Below, in pieces: positions 51,264-59,226 of a stretch of 64,000 bases of DNA. The stretch comes from an uncultured Lachnospiraceae bacterium (GTDB taxonomy: Bacteria; Bacillota; Clostridia; Lachnospirales; Lachnospiraceae): contig CAKRMH010000007.1 of the NCBI GenBank assembly GCA_934364805.1, positions 1 to 64,000 of the forward strand, in the 5' to 3' direction. The notes below the pieces were generated by a model that searched no databases, had not been told where the DNA came from, and saw only the letters and a list, made by a program, of their open reading frames with translations. The position numbers and the translations under genes are program-made. Positions within the stretch are counted from its first letter, which is position 1. Each line of letters begins with the position of its first letter.

Positions 51264-52199
51264 ATGAATACAAATGATCCGGATGAGCTGAATCAACAGC
51301 GAAAACGGCGCAAGCGTGTGGCCCGTATGAAGTCTGCAATTACAATTACGGTGGCTGGATGGATGATACTGTCTTTGGTGGCAATTGTTGTTTTAGCCGT
51401 GCAGGTGGTGCATTTGAACCATCGGATTGATAATCTGGTAGATGGAAACGATGGACAGGCACAGGAACAGCAGACCAGCATACAGGCGAAAGCTGAAACT
51501 GGAGAAACGACAGACGACGATCCAACGGAAGAACTTGATTCTTCGGATAATCTGGCATCAGATGGAGATACACATCAGGTTTACCTGACATTTGACAGCG
51601 GACCAGACGATAATACGAATACCATTTTGGATATATTAGCCGAGAATCAGATTAAGGCTACTTTTTTTGTGGCTGGAAATGACAAGCCGGAGATGCAGGA
51701 TGTTTATCGGAGGATTGTTTCCGATGGCCATACATTGGGGATGCATTCTTATAGTAATCAATACAGCACAATTTATGCTTCAACAGATGCTTTTCGGCAG
51801 GATCTGCAGCAGATACAGGCTCTTTTGACGGAAACGACAGGAACACAGTGTGTTTATTACCGTTTTCCGGGTGGAAGTAATAACCAGATCAGTAATGTAG
51901 ATATGAAAGAATTTGCCGGGGTACTGAATGAAAATGGTATTACCTATTTTGACTGGAATGTATCGGCAGGAGATAATTCGGCTGGATGCTCTGTAGATGA
52001 TATTGTAAAGAATGTTGTGGCAGGGGTTTCCAGATATAAGACATCCATTGTTTTGTTACACGATGGAGAAGATCAGAACACAACGGTAGAGGCTCTGGGG
52101 CCGCTGATTTTGGCATTGCGGGACATGAATGCCGAAATATTGCCGATTGATGATAATACAAAAGTAATTCAATATCTCCATTCGGATGATGTTGAATAA
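51264..52199 (+). CDS. Polysaccharide deacetylase (NodB domain), membrane-anchored
   Basis: A protein of 311 residues. A basic cytoplasmic N-terminus is followed by one membrane helix (about 30-52), a low-complexity acidic linker, and a NodB domain (about 105-300) outside the cell. Motif 1 reads TFDSGPDD rather than TFDDGP. Motif 2 is HTLGMHS with both His ligands, motif 3 RFPGGSNN, motif 4 FDWNVSAGD and motif 5 VLLHDGE. The second Asp of motif 1, a metal ligand, is therefore Ser. It likely deacetylates peptidoglycan or another glycan if active. GGAGG precedes ATG 51264. Bactofilin follows after 17 bases. Confidence 0.9.
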   Translation: MNTNDPDELNQQRKRRKRVARMKSAITITVAGWMILSLVAIVVLAVQVVHLNHRIDNLVDGNDGQAQEQQTSIQAKAETGETTDDDPTEELDSSDNLASDGDTHQVYLTFDSGPDDNTNTILDILAENQIKATFFVAGNDKPEMQDVYRRIVSDGHTLGMHSYSNQYSTIYASTDAFRQDLQQIQALLTETTGTQCVYYRFPGGSNNQISNVDMKEFAGVLNENGITYFDWNVSAGDNSAGCSVDDIVKNVVAGVSRYKTSIVLLHDGEDQNTTVEALGPLILALRDMNAEILPIDDNTKVIQYLHSDDVE

Positions 52200-52216
52200 A
52201 AAATGGAGGAAGATAA

Positions 52217-53044
52217 ATGGGACTTTTTAAAGATTTCAAAGAGGATTTTTCCCAGGCGGTGAATGAACTTGCACCAGGAGAGGAAGAAGCGAAGCTGAAT
52301 GAGACAACAGCCAGAAAGACAGTAAATACGTTAGGCCAGGATGTTGATGTGAAGACAGAATTGTCAAAGCTTGATGGACTTTTAGAACAGGTGAAAGAAG
52401 AACCGGTTGAGAAGCCAGTTGCACGACCGGTAATGCCACAGATGCCACAGATGCCACAGATGTCACAGATGTCACAGATGGCAGTAACAGAGCCGGACAG
52501 CACAATGACGATGAAAGAGGAGAGTAGAGTAATGAGTGATATTCCAGTAAATGAGACATTAAATACACAGGCAGTTGCACCACAGCCGATGGTTTCGGAT
52601 GAGACATCTGTAATTACACAGGGAACAGCACTGACAGGTGATATGCAGACAACTGGATCATTGGATATTCAGGGAACGATCAATGGTAATGTTGCATGTA
52701 ATGGAAAGCTGGTTGTTACCGGAACGATCAATGGTAACAGCAGTTCATCAGAATTTTTTGCTGATGCGGCTAAGATCGAGGGTGAAGTAGTTAGTTCCGG
52801 AACTGTTAAGGTTGGAGCAGGATCTGTAATTATTGGTAATATTTCTGCGACCTCCGCAGTGATCGCTGGTGCTGTAAAGGGGGATATTGATGTTCAGGGA
52901 CCTGTTGTTGTGGATACTTCCGCAGTGATCATGGGTAATATCAAATCACGTTCTGTTCAGATCAACAATGGTGCAGTTATTGAAGGATTCTGTTCACAGT
53001 GCTATGCGGATGTAGATATCAAAGGTTTATTTGATGCAAAATAG
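52217..53044 (+). CDS. Bactofilin (polymer-forming cytoskeletal protein)
   Basis: A protein of 275 residues. The C-terminal 140 residues form the bactofilin (DUF583) beta-helix, seen in repeats such as GSLDIQGTINGNVACNGKLV, GEVVSSGTVKVGAGSVIIGN and GAVKGDIDVQGPVVVDTSAV. The N-terminal 130 residues are a charged, disordered tail containing five tandem MPQ/MSQ units. Bactofilins polymerise and position cell-wall enzymes. Its neighbour is a polysaccharide deacetylase, a plausible partner. It lies 14 bases before pyrH. Confidence 0.92.
   Translation: MGLFKDFKEDFSQAVNELAPGEEEAKLNETTARKTVNTLGQDVDVKTELSKLDGLLEQVKEEPVEKPVARPVMPQMPQMPQMSQMSQMAVTEPDSTMTMKEESRVMSDIPVNETLNTQAVAPQPMVSDETSVITQGTALTGDMQTTGSLDIQGTINGNVACNGKLVVTGTINGNSSSSEFFADAAKIEGEVVSSGTVKVGAGSVIIGNISATSAVIAGAVKGDIDVQGPVVVDTSAVIMGNIKSRSVQINNGAVIEGFCSQCYADVDIKGLFDAK
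52433..52477 (+). repeat. Five tandem 9-bp units in the bactofilin gene
   Basis: ATGCCACAG occurs three times followed by ATGTCACAG twice, coding MPQ-MPQ-MPQ-MSQ-MSQ in frame. Because the unit is a multiple of three, changes in copy number would alter tail length without breaking the frame. Confidence 0.95.
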
Positions 53045-53058
53045 AAAGGAAAATCCTT

Positions 53059-53757
53059 ATGAAACGTATATTACTGAAGCTTAGTGGAGAAGCACTTGCA
53101 GGGGAAAAACATCGTGGTTTTGATGAACCAACAGTAACAGAGGTCGCAAAACAGGTAAAGGAACTTGTGGATCAGGGCATTGAAGTAGGAATCGTAATCG
53201 GTGGAGGAAACTTCTGGCGTGGACGGACAAGCGAGACAATCGACCGTACGAAGGCAGACCAGATCGGTATGCTTGCAACTGTTATGAACTGTATCTATGT
53301 TTCCGAGATTTTCCGTTCCGTAGGAATGAAGACGGCTGTGCTTACACCGTTTGAGTGTGGATCTATGACAAAGCTGTTTTCAAAAGACCGTGCAAACAAA
53401 TATTTTGACCATAATATGGTTGTATTTTTTGCAGGCGGAACCGGACATCCTTATTTCTCGACAGATACTGCAACGGTACTTCGTGCAATTGAAATTGAGG
53501 CAGATGGAATTTATCTGGCAAAGGCAATTGACGGTGTCTATGACAGTGATCCAAAAGTAAATCCGGATGCAAAGAAATATGATGAACTTTCGATCGAGGA
53601 AGTCATTGATAAAAAACTTGCAGTTGTTGACCTTACTGCTTCGATTATGTGTATGGAAAACAAAATGCCAATGTATGTATTCAGTCTGAATGAAAAAGAC
53701 GGCATTGTAAATGCTGTCAGTGGTAAATTTAACGGTACCAAGGTGACCGTAGCTTAG
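53059..53757 (+). CDS. pyrH: UMP kinase
   Basis: Phosphorylates UMP to UDP; a hexameric enzyme of the amino acid kinase fold, typical of bacteria. It has 232 residues. KRILLKLSGEALAGEKHRGF binds ATP phosphates, GIVIGGGNFWRGR the uridylate, and AKAIDGVYDSDPKVNPDAKK is the usual nucleotide-binding block. It is followed by frr, the conserved bacterial order. The customary rpsB-tsf genes are not upstream; bactofilin takes their place. Confidence 0.98.
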   Translation: MKRILLKLSGEALAGEKHRGFDEPTVTEVAKQVKELVDQGIEVGIVIGGGNFWRGRTSETIDRTKADQIGMLATVMNCIYVSEIFRSVGMKTAVLTPFECGSMTKLFSKDRANKYFDHNMVVFFAGGTGHPYFSTDTATVLRAIEIEADGIYLAKAIDGVYDSDPKVNPDAKKYDELSIEEVIDKKLAVVDLTASIMCMENKMPMYVFSLNEKDGIVNAVSGKFNGTKVTVA

Positions 53758-53772
53758 AAGGAGATTAGAATA

Positions 53773-54327
53773 ATGGATGAGAGATTAGTCACATTTGATG
53801 ATAAAATGCAGAAATCTTTAAACAATCTGGAAGAGGAATACGGCAGTATCCGTGCAGGACGCGCAAATCCTCATGTCCTTGATAAACTTCGTGTTGATTA
53901 TTATGGATCACCAAGTGCAATTCAGCAGGTAGCAAACGTAAGTGTGCCAGAACCAAGAATTATCCAGATCCAGCCATGGGAGCCTTCTATGGTAAAAGAG
54001 ATCGAAAAAGTAATTCTTTGTTCGGATCTTGGAATCAATCCAACAAACGATGGTAAAGTAATCCGTCTTATTTTCCCGGAACTGACAGAGGAAAGACGTA
54101 AGGAAATCGTAAAGGATGTTAAGAAAAAAGGAGAGAATGCAAAAGTTGCAATCCGAAACATCAGACGTGATGCAATTGATTCTTTCAAAAAACTTGGAAA
54201 AGCAGAAGATATTTCTGAGGACGAAATCAAAGGACTGGAAGATGAGGTTCAGAAACTGACAGATAAATACGTTGCTGAAATCGAGAAAGCAGTTGAGAAT
54301 AAATCAAAAGAGATTCTTACAGTTTAA
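53773..54327 (+). CDS. frr: Ribosome recycling factor
   Basis: Splits post-termination ribosomes together with EF-G. It has 184 residues, the standard length. Family blocks IRAGRANPHVLDKLRVDYYG, PWEPSMVKEIEKVI and IRLIFPELTEERRKEIVKDV are intact. It starts 15 bases after pyrH with AAGGAG upstream and is followed by a hairpin before uppS. Confidence 0.98.
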   Translation: MDERLVTFDDKMQKSLNNLEEEYGSIRAGRANPHVLDKLRVDYYGSPSAIQQVANVSVPEPRIIQIQPWEPSMVKEIEKVILCSDLGINPTNDGKVIRLIFPELTEERRKEIVKDVKKKGENAKVAIRNIRRDAIDSFKKLGKAEDISEDEIKGLEDEVQKLTDKYVAEIEKAVENKSKEILTV

Positions 54328-54352
54328 TCTTATTTTGTGATAAACGGATAAA

Positions 54353-54384
54353 CGGGACATTGCCTTCGGCGTGTCCCCTTTATT
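54353..54384 (+). terminator. Terminator-like hairpin between frr and uppS
   Basis: GGGACA (54354-54359) pairs with TGTCCC (54372-54377), with a further GCC/GGC pairing around the loop, followed by a T-rich tract. It may partly separate pyrH-frr from the envelope genes. Confidence 0.6.
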
Positions 54385-54405
54385 TTCTTTATAGGAGGAA
54401 ATTTT

Positions 54406-55113
54406 ATGAATATTCCAAAGCATGTTGCAATTATTCTGGACGGAAATGGAAGATGGGCAAAAAGCAAAGGAATGCCAAGAAACTACGGACATACAATGGG
54501 AGCAAAAAACGTGGAAACGGTATGTCAGGCAGCAGATGAACTTGGAATTAAATATCTTACCCTTTATGCGTTTTCAACAGAGAACTGGAACAGACCTGAG
54601 AATGAAGTGAATGCGCTTATGACTCTTTTGGAAAGTTATCTGAAAAACTGTATCCGTACCGCAGACAAGAACAATATGCGTGTGCGGATGATCGGGGATG
54701 CCAGCAGATTATCTGAGAAATTCCAGAAAAGGATTGCAGAATTAGAAGAGGCTTCCAGAGATAACACGGGATTAAATCTTACAATAGCAATTAATTACGG
54801 AAGCAGAGATGAGATGATCCGTGCGATGAAAAAGATGGCGGATGATCGTGATCATGGTGTTATTTCAAAGGATGACATAGGTGAGGAACTGTTTGCATCC
54901 TATCTGGATACAAAAGAACTTCCGGACCCGGATCTTCTCATCCGCACAAGCGGTGAACAGAGACTTTCCAATTATCTGCTCTGGCAGCTTGCGTATAGCG
55001 AGTTTTATTTCACAGATGTTCCGTGGCCTGATTTCCATAAAGCTGAATTGGAAGAAGCTGTTCGTGCATATAATAACCGTGACCGGAGATTCGGCGCATT
55101 AAAAGAAGAGTAG
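54406..55113 (+). CDS. uppS: Undecaprenyl diphosphate synthase (isoprenyl transferase)
   Basis: Extends farnesyl diphosphate with isopentenyl units to the C55 carrier lipid for peptidoglycan. It has 235 residues. The cis-prenyltransferase blocks are complete: HVAIILDGNGRWAKSKG, LTLYAFSTENWNRP, LTIAINYGSRDEMIRAM and LLIRTSGEQRLSNYLLWQ. GGAGG precedes the start. It heads the uppS-cdsA-dxr-rseP-ispG-polC series. Confidence 0.98.
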   Translation: MNIPKHVAIILDGNGRWAKSKGMPRNYGHTMGAKNVETVCQAADELGIKYLTLYAFSTENWNRPENEVNALMTLLESYLKNCIRTADKNNMRVRMIGDASRLSEKFQKRIAELEEASRDNTGLNLTIAINYGSRDEMIRAMKKMADDRDHGVISKDDIGEELFASYLDTKELPDPDLLIRTSGEQRLSNYLLWQLAYSEFYFTDVPWPDFHKAELEEAVRAYNNRDRRFGALKEE

Positions 55114-55127
55114 ATGGAGGATTTGTT

Positions 55128-55928
55128 ATGTTTAAGACAAGATTGCTTAGTGGTATTGTGCTGGTGATTCTGGCGTTTTTGTTTATTGTTTCAGGAGGTA
55201 CGGTACTGCTTGCATCAACGCTTGTAATTTCCTGCATTGGAATGTTTGAGTTATACCGCATATATAAAGTAGAACGTTCTCCGATCGCCTTTGCAGGTTA
55301 TCTTGCAGCAGTTCTTTTTTATGCGAACTTAAAATGGAAGTTTATTCCGGATATATTGATGCTGGTTCTTGGATTTTTGATCGTTCTTATGTTTTTGTAT
55401 GTGTTCTCATATCCAAAATATAAGGCAGATCAGATCATGGCTGTATTTTTTGGAATGTTTTATGTGGCAGCAATGCTTTCTTATGTATATCAGATCCGTA
55501 TGCTGGACAGAGGTCTGTATCTCGCATTTTTAGTATTTTTCTGTTCCTGGGGCTGCGATACCTGCGCCTATTGTGTCGGAATGCTGATTGGAAAACATAA
55601 AATGTCTCCAAAACTGAGTCCGAAAAAATCAATCGAAGGAGCTGTTGGAGGCATACTTGGAGCAACGCTTTTGACGGCATTGTATTGTTTTATATTCCGT
55701 TCCCAGATGGAAATGCAGAAAGGCGAAATACTGGTTCTTGCTGTTATTGCAGCAGTTGCTGCTTTTATTTCCATGATTGGAGATCTTTGTGCATCTGCGA
55801 TCAAACGGAATTATGACATTAAAGATTATGGTCATCTGATTCCTGGACATGGAGGGATTCTGGACCGTTTTGACAGTATGATTATTACAGCACCGATCAT
55901 TTATTATCTTGCGCTGTATTTCATGTAA
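55128..55928 (+). CDS. cdsA: Phosphatidate cytidylyltransferase CdsA
   Basis: Makes CDP-diacylglycerol from phosphatidic acid and CTP in the membrane. It has 266 residues with about seven or eight helices. The C-terminal signature SAIKRNYDIKDYGHLIPGHG followed by GILDRFDS is intact, as is the CTP-binding block KMSPKLSPKKSIEGAVGG. It starts 14 bases after uppS. PlsC, encoded at 29.9 kb, would make its substrate. Confidence 0.97.
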   Translation: MFKTRLLSGIVLVILAFLFIVSGGTVLLASTLVISCIGMFELYRIYKVERSPIAFAGYLAAVLFYANLKWKFIPDILMLVLGFLIVLMFLYVFSYPKYKADQIMAVFFGMFYVAAMLSYVYQIRMLDRGLYLAFLVFFCSWGCDTCAYCVGMLIGKHKMSPKLSPKKSIEGAVGGILGATLLTALYCFIFRSQMEMQKGEILVLAVIAAVAAFISMIGDLCASAIKRNYDIKDYGHLIPGHGGILDRFDSMIITAPIIYYLALYFM

Positions 55929-55966
55929 TCTGAAGTTTTGGGCAGTTAGAAGAGGTGGAAATTCGT

Positions 55967-57109
55967 ATGAAAAAGATTGCAATTCTTGGTTCGACAGGAT
56001 CGATCGGAACACAGACACTGGATGTGGTAAGAGAGCATGGAGACATTGAGGTCATTGCGTTGGCCTGTGGCGGAAATATCCGGTTACTGGAACAACAGAT
56101 TCGGGAATTTCATCCGAAAGCAGTATGTGTTGGTGATGAGTCACATGCAAAGGAACTGAGAGAGAATATTTCAGATCTTCAGGTTCGCATATTGTACGGC
56201 ATGGACGGTCTGATTGAAATTTCAACGCTGGATGAAGTGGAGGTGCTGGTTACTGCGATTGTTGGCATGATGGGAATCCGTCCTACCATTGCAGCGATCA
56301 AAGCAGGAAAAGATATTGCACTTGCCAATAAGGAAACACTTGTAACGGCTGGTCATATTATTATGCCTCTGGCAAAAGAGTGTGGGGTATCTATTTTACC
56401 GGTTGACAGTGAACACAGCGCAATTTTCCAGTCTCTGAATGGAGAAAGGCAAAATAAGATCAGCAGAATTCTACTGACAGCATCCGGTGGTCCATTCCGT
56501 GGGAAAACATTGGAAGAAATGAAAAATATCCAGGTTGAAGATGCACTGAAGCATCCGAACTGGAGCATGGGACATAAGATAACCATTGATTCTTCGACTC
56601 TTGTAAACAAGGGGTTGGAAGTAATGGAGGCAAAATGGCTGTTTGGTGTGGAACTGGATCAGATACAGGTTGTAGTACATCCGCAGAGCGTCATTCATTC
56701 AGCTGTCGAATATGAAGACGGTGCAGTGATCGCACAACTTGGAACACCAGATATGCGTCTTCCAATCCAGTATGCCTTATATTATCCGAACAGAAGGACT
56801 TTATCAGGAAAGAGACTGAATCTTTTTGAACTTGGAACACTTACATTTGAGAAGCCGGATACAAAGAATTTTAAAGGACTGGCGCTTGCATATGATGCAA
56901 TGAAAAAAGGCGGAAATATTCCGACTGCATTTAATGCAGCAAATGAAAAAGCAGTTGCAATGTTCCTTGACCGGAAAATCCCATATCTTACAATTCCGGA
57001 AATCATTGAGGCAGCAATGGACAATTGTAAGTTTATGGATCATCCAAATGTCGAACAGATTCTTGAGACAGAACAGGAAGCTTATGATTTTATAAGTAGC
57101 AGGTGGTAA
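55967..57109 (+). CDS. dxr: 1-deoxy-D-xylulose-5-phosphate reductoisomerase
   Basis: First committed step of the MEP isoprenoid pathway. It has 380 residues. The NADPH site GSTGSIGTQTLDV is at the N-terminus; NKETLVTAG and the substrate/metal block LPVDSEHSAIFQ follow, then TASGGPFRGKTLEEMKN and ALKHPNWSMGHKITIDSST. ATG 55967 follows GAGGTGG; the GTG at 55955 is less likely. ispG lies two genes downstream in the same pathway. Confidence 0.98.
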   Translation: MKKIAILGSTGSIGTQTLDVVREHGDIEVIALACGGNIRLLEQQIREFHPKAVCVGDESHAKELRENISDLQVRILYGMDGLIEISTLDEVEVLVTAIVGMMGIRPTIAAIKAGKDIALANKETLVTAGHIIMPLAKECGVSILPVDSEHSAIFQSLNGERQNKISRILLTASGGPFRGKTLEEMKNIQVEDALKHPNWSMGHKITIDSSTLVNKGLEVMEAKWLFGVELDQIQVVVHPQSVIHSAVEYEDGAVIAQLGTPDMRLPIQYALYYPNRRTLSGKRLNLFELGTLTFEKPDTKNFKGLALAYDAMKKGGNIPTAFNAANEKAVAMFLDRKIPYLTIPEIIEAAMDNCKFMDHPNVEQILETEQEAYDFISSRW

Positions 57110-57110
57110 G

Positions 57111-58145
57111 TTGAATATTATTATTGCAATTATTATTTTCAGTATTATTATTTTGTTTCACGAACTTGGCCATTTTTTACTTGCGAAAGCAAATGGAGTT
57201 CAGGTGAATGAATTTGCACTCGGTCTTGGACCGACAATGATCGGATTCACGAAGGGGGAAACCAGGTATTCCATTAAATTACTTCCATTTGGTGGCGTAT
57301 GCATGATGGAAGGGGAAGATGAGTCCAGCGAGAATAAAAGGGCGTTCAATAATAAGTCCGTATGGGCGAGAATGAGTGTCGTGTTTGCAGGACCTTTTTT
57401 CAATTTTATCATGGCATTTGTATTTTCTATGGTGCTGATCGGTTATGTGGGGTATGATAAACCGGTTGTATCCGATGTCATTGACGGATATGCAGCTCAG
57501 GAGGCTGGAATACAAAGTGGTGATGTCATCTTAAAAATGAATGGAAAACACATTCATTTTTATCGTGAGGTCAGTGCCTATTCCATGTTTCATGAAGGAG
57601 AAGATGTCGAAATCCTGTACGAAAGAGATGGACAGAAATATGCGACAACCCTAACTCCGAAATACGATGAGGAATCCGGAAGATATCTTTACGGCTTTGT
57701 CGGCAGTGCACAAAGAGAGAAGGCGTCTGCACTACAGGTGGTCCAAAACAGCTTTTATGAGGTAAAATACTGGATCAATATTACGGTAGACAGCTTGAAA
57801 ATGTTATTACACGGAGGTGCCTCGTTTAACGATCTCAGCGGTCCTGTTGGAATTGTGAAATCGATCGGAGACACGTATGAGACTTCAGTCAGCACAGATG
57901 GATATTTTTATGCTTTTTTAAACATGTTGAATATTACAATTTATCTGTCCGCAAACCTTGGTGTGATGAACCTGCTTCCACTTCCGGCACTGGATGGAGG
58001 AAGACTTCTGTTTCTGATCATCGAAGCGATACGACGGAAAAAGATTGATCCGGAGAAAGAGGGAATGGTTCATTTTGTTGGAATCATGCTTTTGATGGGG
58101 CTTATGGTACTGGTTATGTTCAATGATATTCGAAAGATATTTTAA
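57111..58145 (+). CDS. rseP: RIP metalloprotease RseP-like (site-2 protease)
   Basis: Cleaves membrane-spanning substrates such as anti-sigma factors. It has 344 residues. The zinc motif HELGH is in the first helix (IILFHELGHFLLAKANG). A PDZ domain follows at about 110-195, and the second metal site is NLLPLPALDGG near the C-terminus. It begins with TTG one base after the dxr stop, using AGGTGG inside dxr; no better start exists. The substrate in this organism is unknown. Confidence 0.95.
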   Translation: MNIIIAIIIFSIIILFHELGHFLLAKANGVQVNEFALGLGPTMIGFTKGETRYSIKLLPFGGVCMMEGEDESSENKRAFNNKSVWARMSVVFAGPFFNFIMAFVFSMVLIGYVGYDKPVVSDVIDGYAAQEAGIQSGDVILKMNGKHIHFYREVSAYSMFHEGEDVEILYERDGQKYATTLTPKYDEESGRYLYGFVGSAQREKASALQVVQNSFYEVKYWINITVDSLKMLLHGGASFNDLSGPVGIVKSIGDTYETSVSTDGYFYAFLNMLNITIYLSANLGVMNLLPLPALDGGRLLFLIIEAIRRKKIDPEKEGMVHFVGIMLLMGLMVLVMFNDIRKIF

Positions 58146-58168
58146 GTAAAGAATAAAAGGTGATCGCT

Positions 58169-59224
58169 ATGGAAAGAAGAATTACAAAAACAGTTCAGAT
58201 CGGAGACCGTGTGATCGGAGGCGGAAATCCGATCCTTATTCAGTCTATGACAAATACAAAGACAGAAAATGTAGCTGCAACTGTGGAGCAGATCCGCAGA
58301 CTGACAGCCGTTGGATGTGATATTATCCGTTGTGCGGTTCCGACAATGGAGGCTGCAGAGGCAATCAAAGAAATAAAAAAACAGATCTCGATCCCACTTG
58401 TGGCAGATATTCATTTTGATTATCGTCTTGCAATTGCAGCGATCGAGAATGGGGCAGATAAGATCCGGATCAATCCTGGAAATATTGGAAGCGAAGATCG
58501 CGTTAAGGCTGTTGTAGATGCGGCAAAGGAGAGAAATATTCCGATTCGTGTAGGAGTAAACAGTGGTTCCCTGGAAAAAGATCTTGTTGAAAAATATCAT
58601 GGGGTAACAGCGGAAGGCATCGTGGAAAGCGCACTGGACAAAGTAAAACTGATCGAAGATATGGGTTATGATAATCTCGTTATCAGTATCAAATCATCCG
58701 ATGTTCTTATGTGCGTGAAGGCACACGAACTGATTGCAGACCAGACAGCGCATCCACTTCACGTTGGAATTACAGAAGCGGGAACGATCATCAGTGGTAA
58801 TATTAAATCTGCAATTGGACTGGGTCTGATACTGAACCAGGGAATCGGTGATACGATCCGTGTATCACTTACTGGTGATCCGTTGGAGGAAATTAAATCA
58901 GCCAAACTGATCTTAAGAACACTTGGAATCCGAAAAGGCGGGGTAGAAGTAGTATCCTGTCCAACCTGCGGACGTACAAGGATCGATCTGATCGGACTTG
59001 CCAACCAGGTTGAGAACATGGTCGCAGAATATCCGCTGGATATTAAAGTGGCAGTGATGGGATGTGTGGTAAACGGACCTGGAGAAGCAAAAGAAGCTGA
59101 TATCGGTGTGGCTGGTGGTGTTGGTGAAGGACTGATCATCAAGCATGGCGAAATTTATAAAAAAGTTCCGGAAGAAGAACTGCTTCCAGCTTTGAGATAC
59201 GAATTGGATCACTGGGGTGAATAG
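58169..59224 (+). CDS. ispG: 4-hydroxy-3-methylbut-2-en-1-yl diphosphate synthase
   Basis: Penultimate MEP-pathway enzyme with a 4Fe-4S cluster. It has 351 residues. The cluster cysteines are in SCPTCGRTRIDL and GCVVNGPGEAKEADIG. The N-terminal TIM barrel shows NPILIQSMTNTKTENVAATV and VADIHFDYRLAIAAIENG. ATG 58169 has AAAGG 8 bases upstream; the GTG at 58160 is less likely. polC begins 3 bases after its stop. Confidence 0.98.
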   Translation: MERRITKTVQIGDRVIGGGNPILIQSMTNTKTENVAATVEQIRRLTAVGCDIIRCAVPTMEAAEAIKEIKKQISIPLVADIHFDYRLAIAAIENGADKIRINPGNIGSEDRVKAVVDAAKERNIPIRVGVNSGSLEKDLVEKYHGVTAEGIVESALDKVKLIEDMGYDNLVISIKSSDVLMCVKAHELIADQTAHPLHVGITEAGTIISGNIKSAIGLGLILNQGIGDTIRVSLTGDPLEEIKSAKLILRTLGIRKGGVEVVSCPTCGRTRIDLIGLANQVENMVAEYPLDIKVAVMGCVVNGPGEAKEADIGVAGGVGEGLIIKHGEIYKKVPEEELLPALRYELDHWGE

Positions 59225-59226
59225 AA

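Noticed and set aside
52433..52477. Short tandem repeat considered as a CRISPR-like array
   Set aside because: Units are 9 bp without spacers and lie in frame inside a coding sequence. No array of repeats and spacers occurs in the window.
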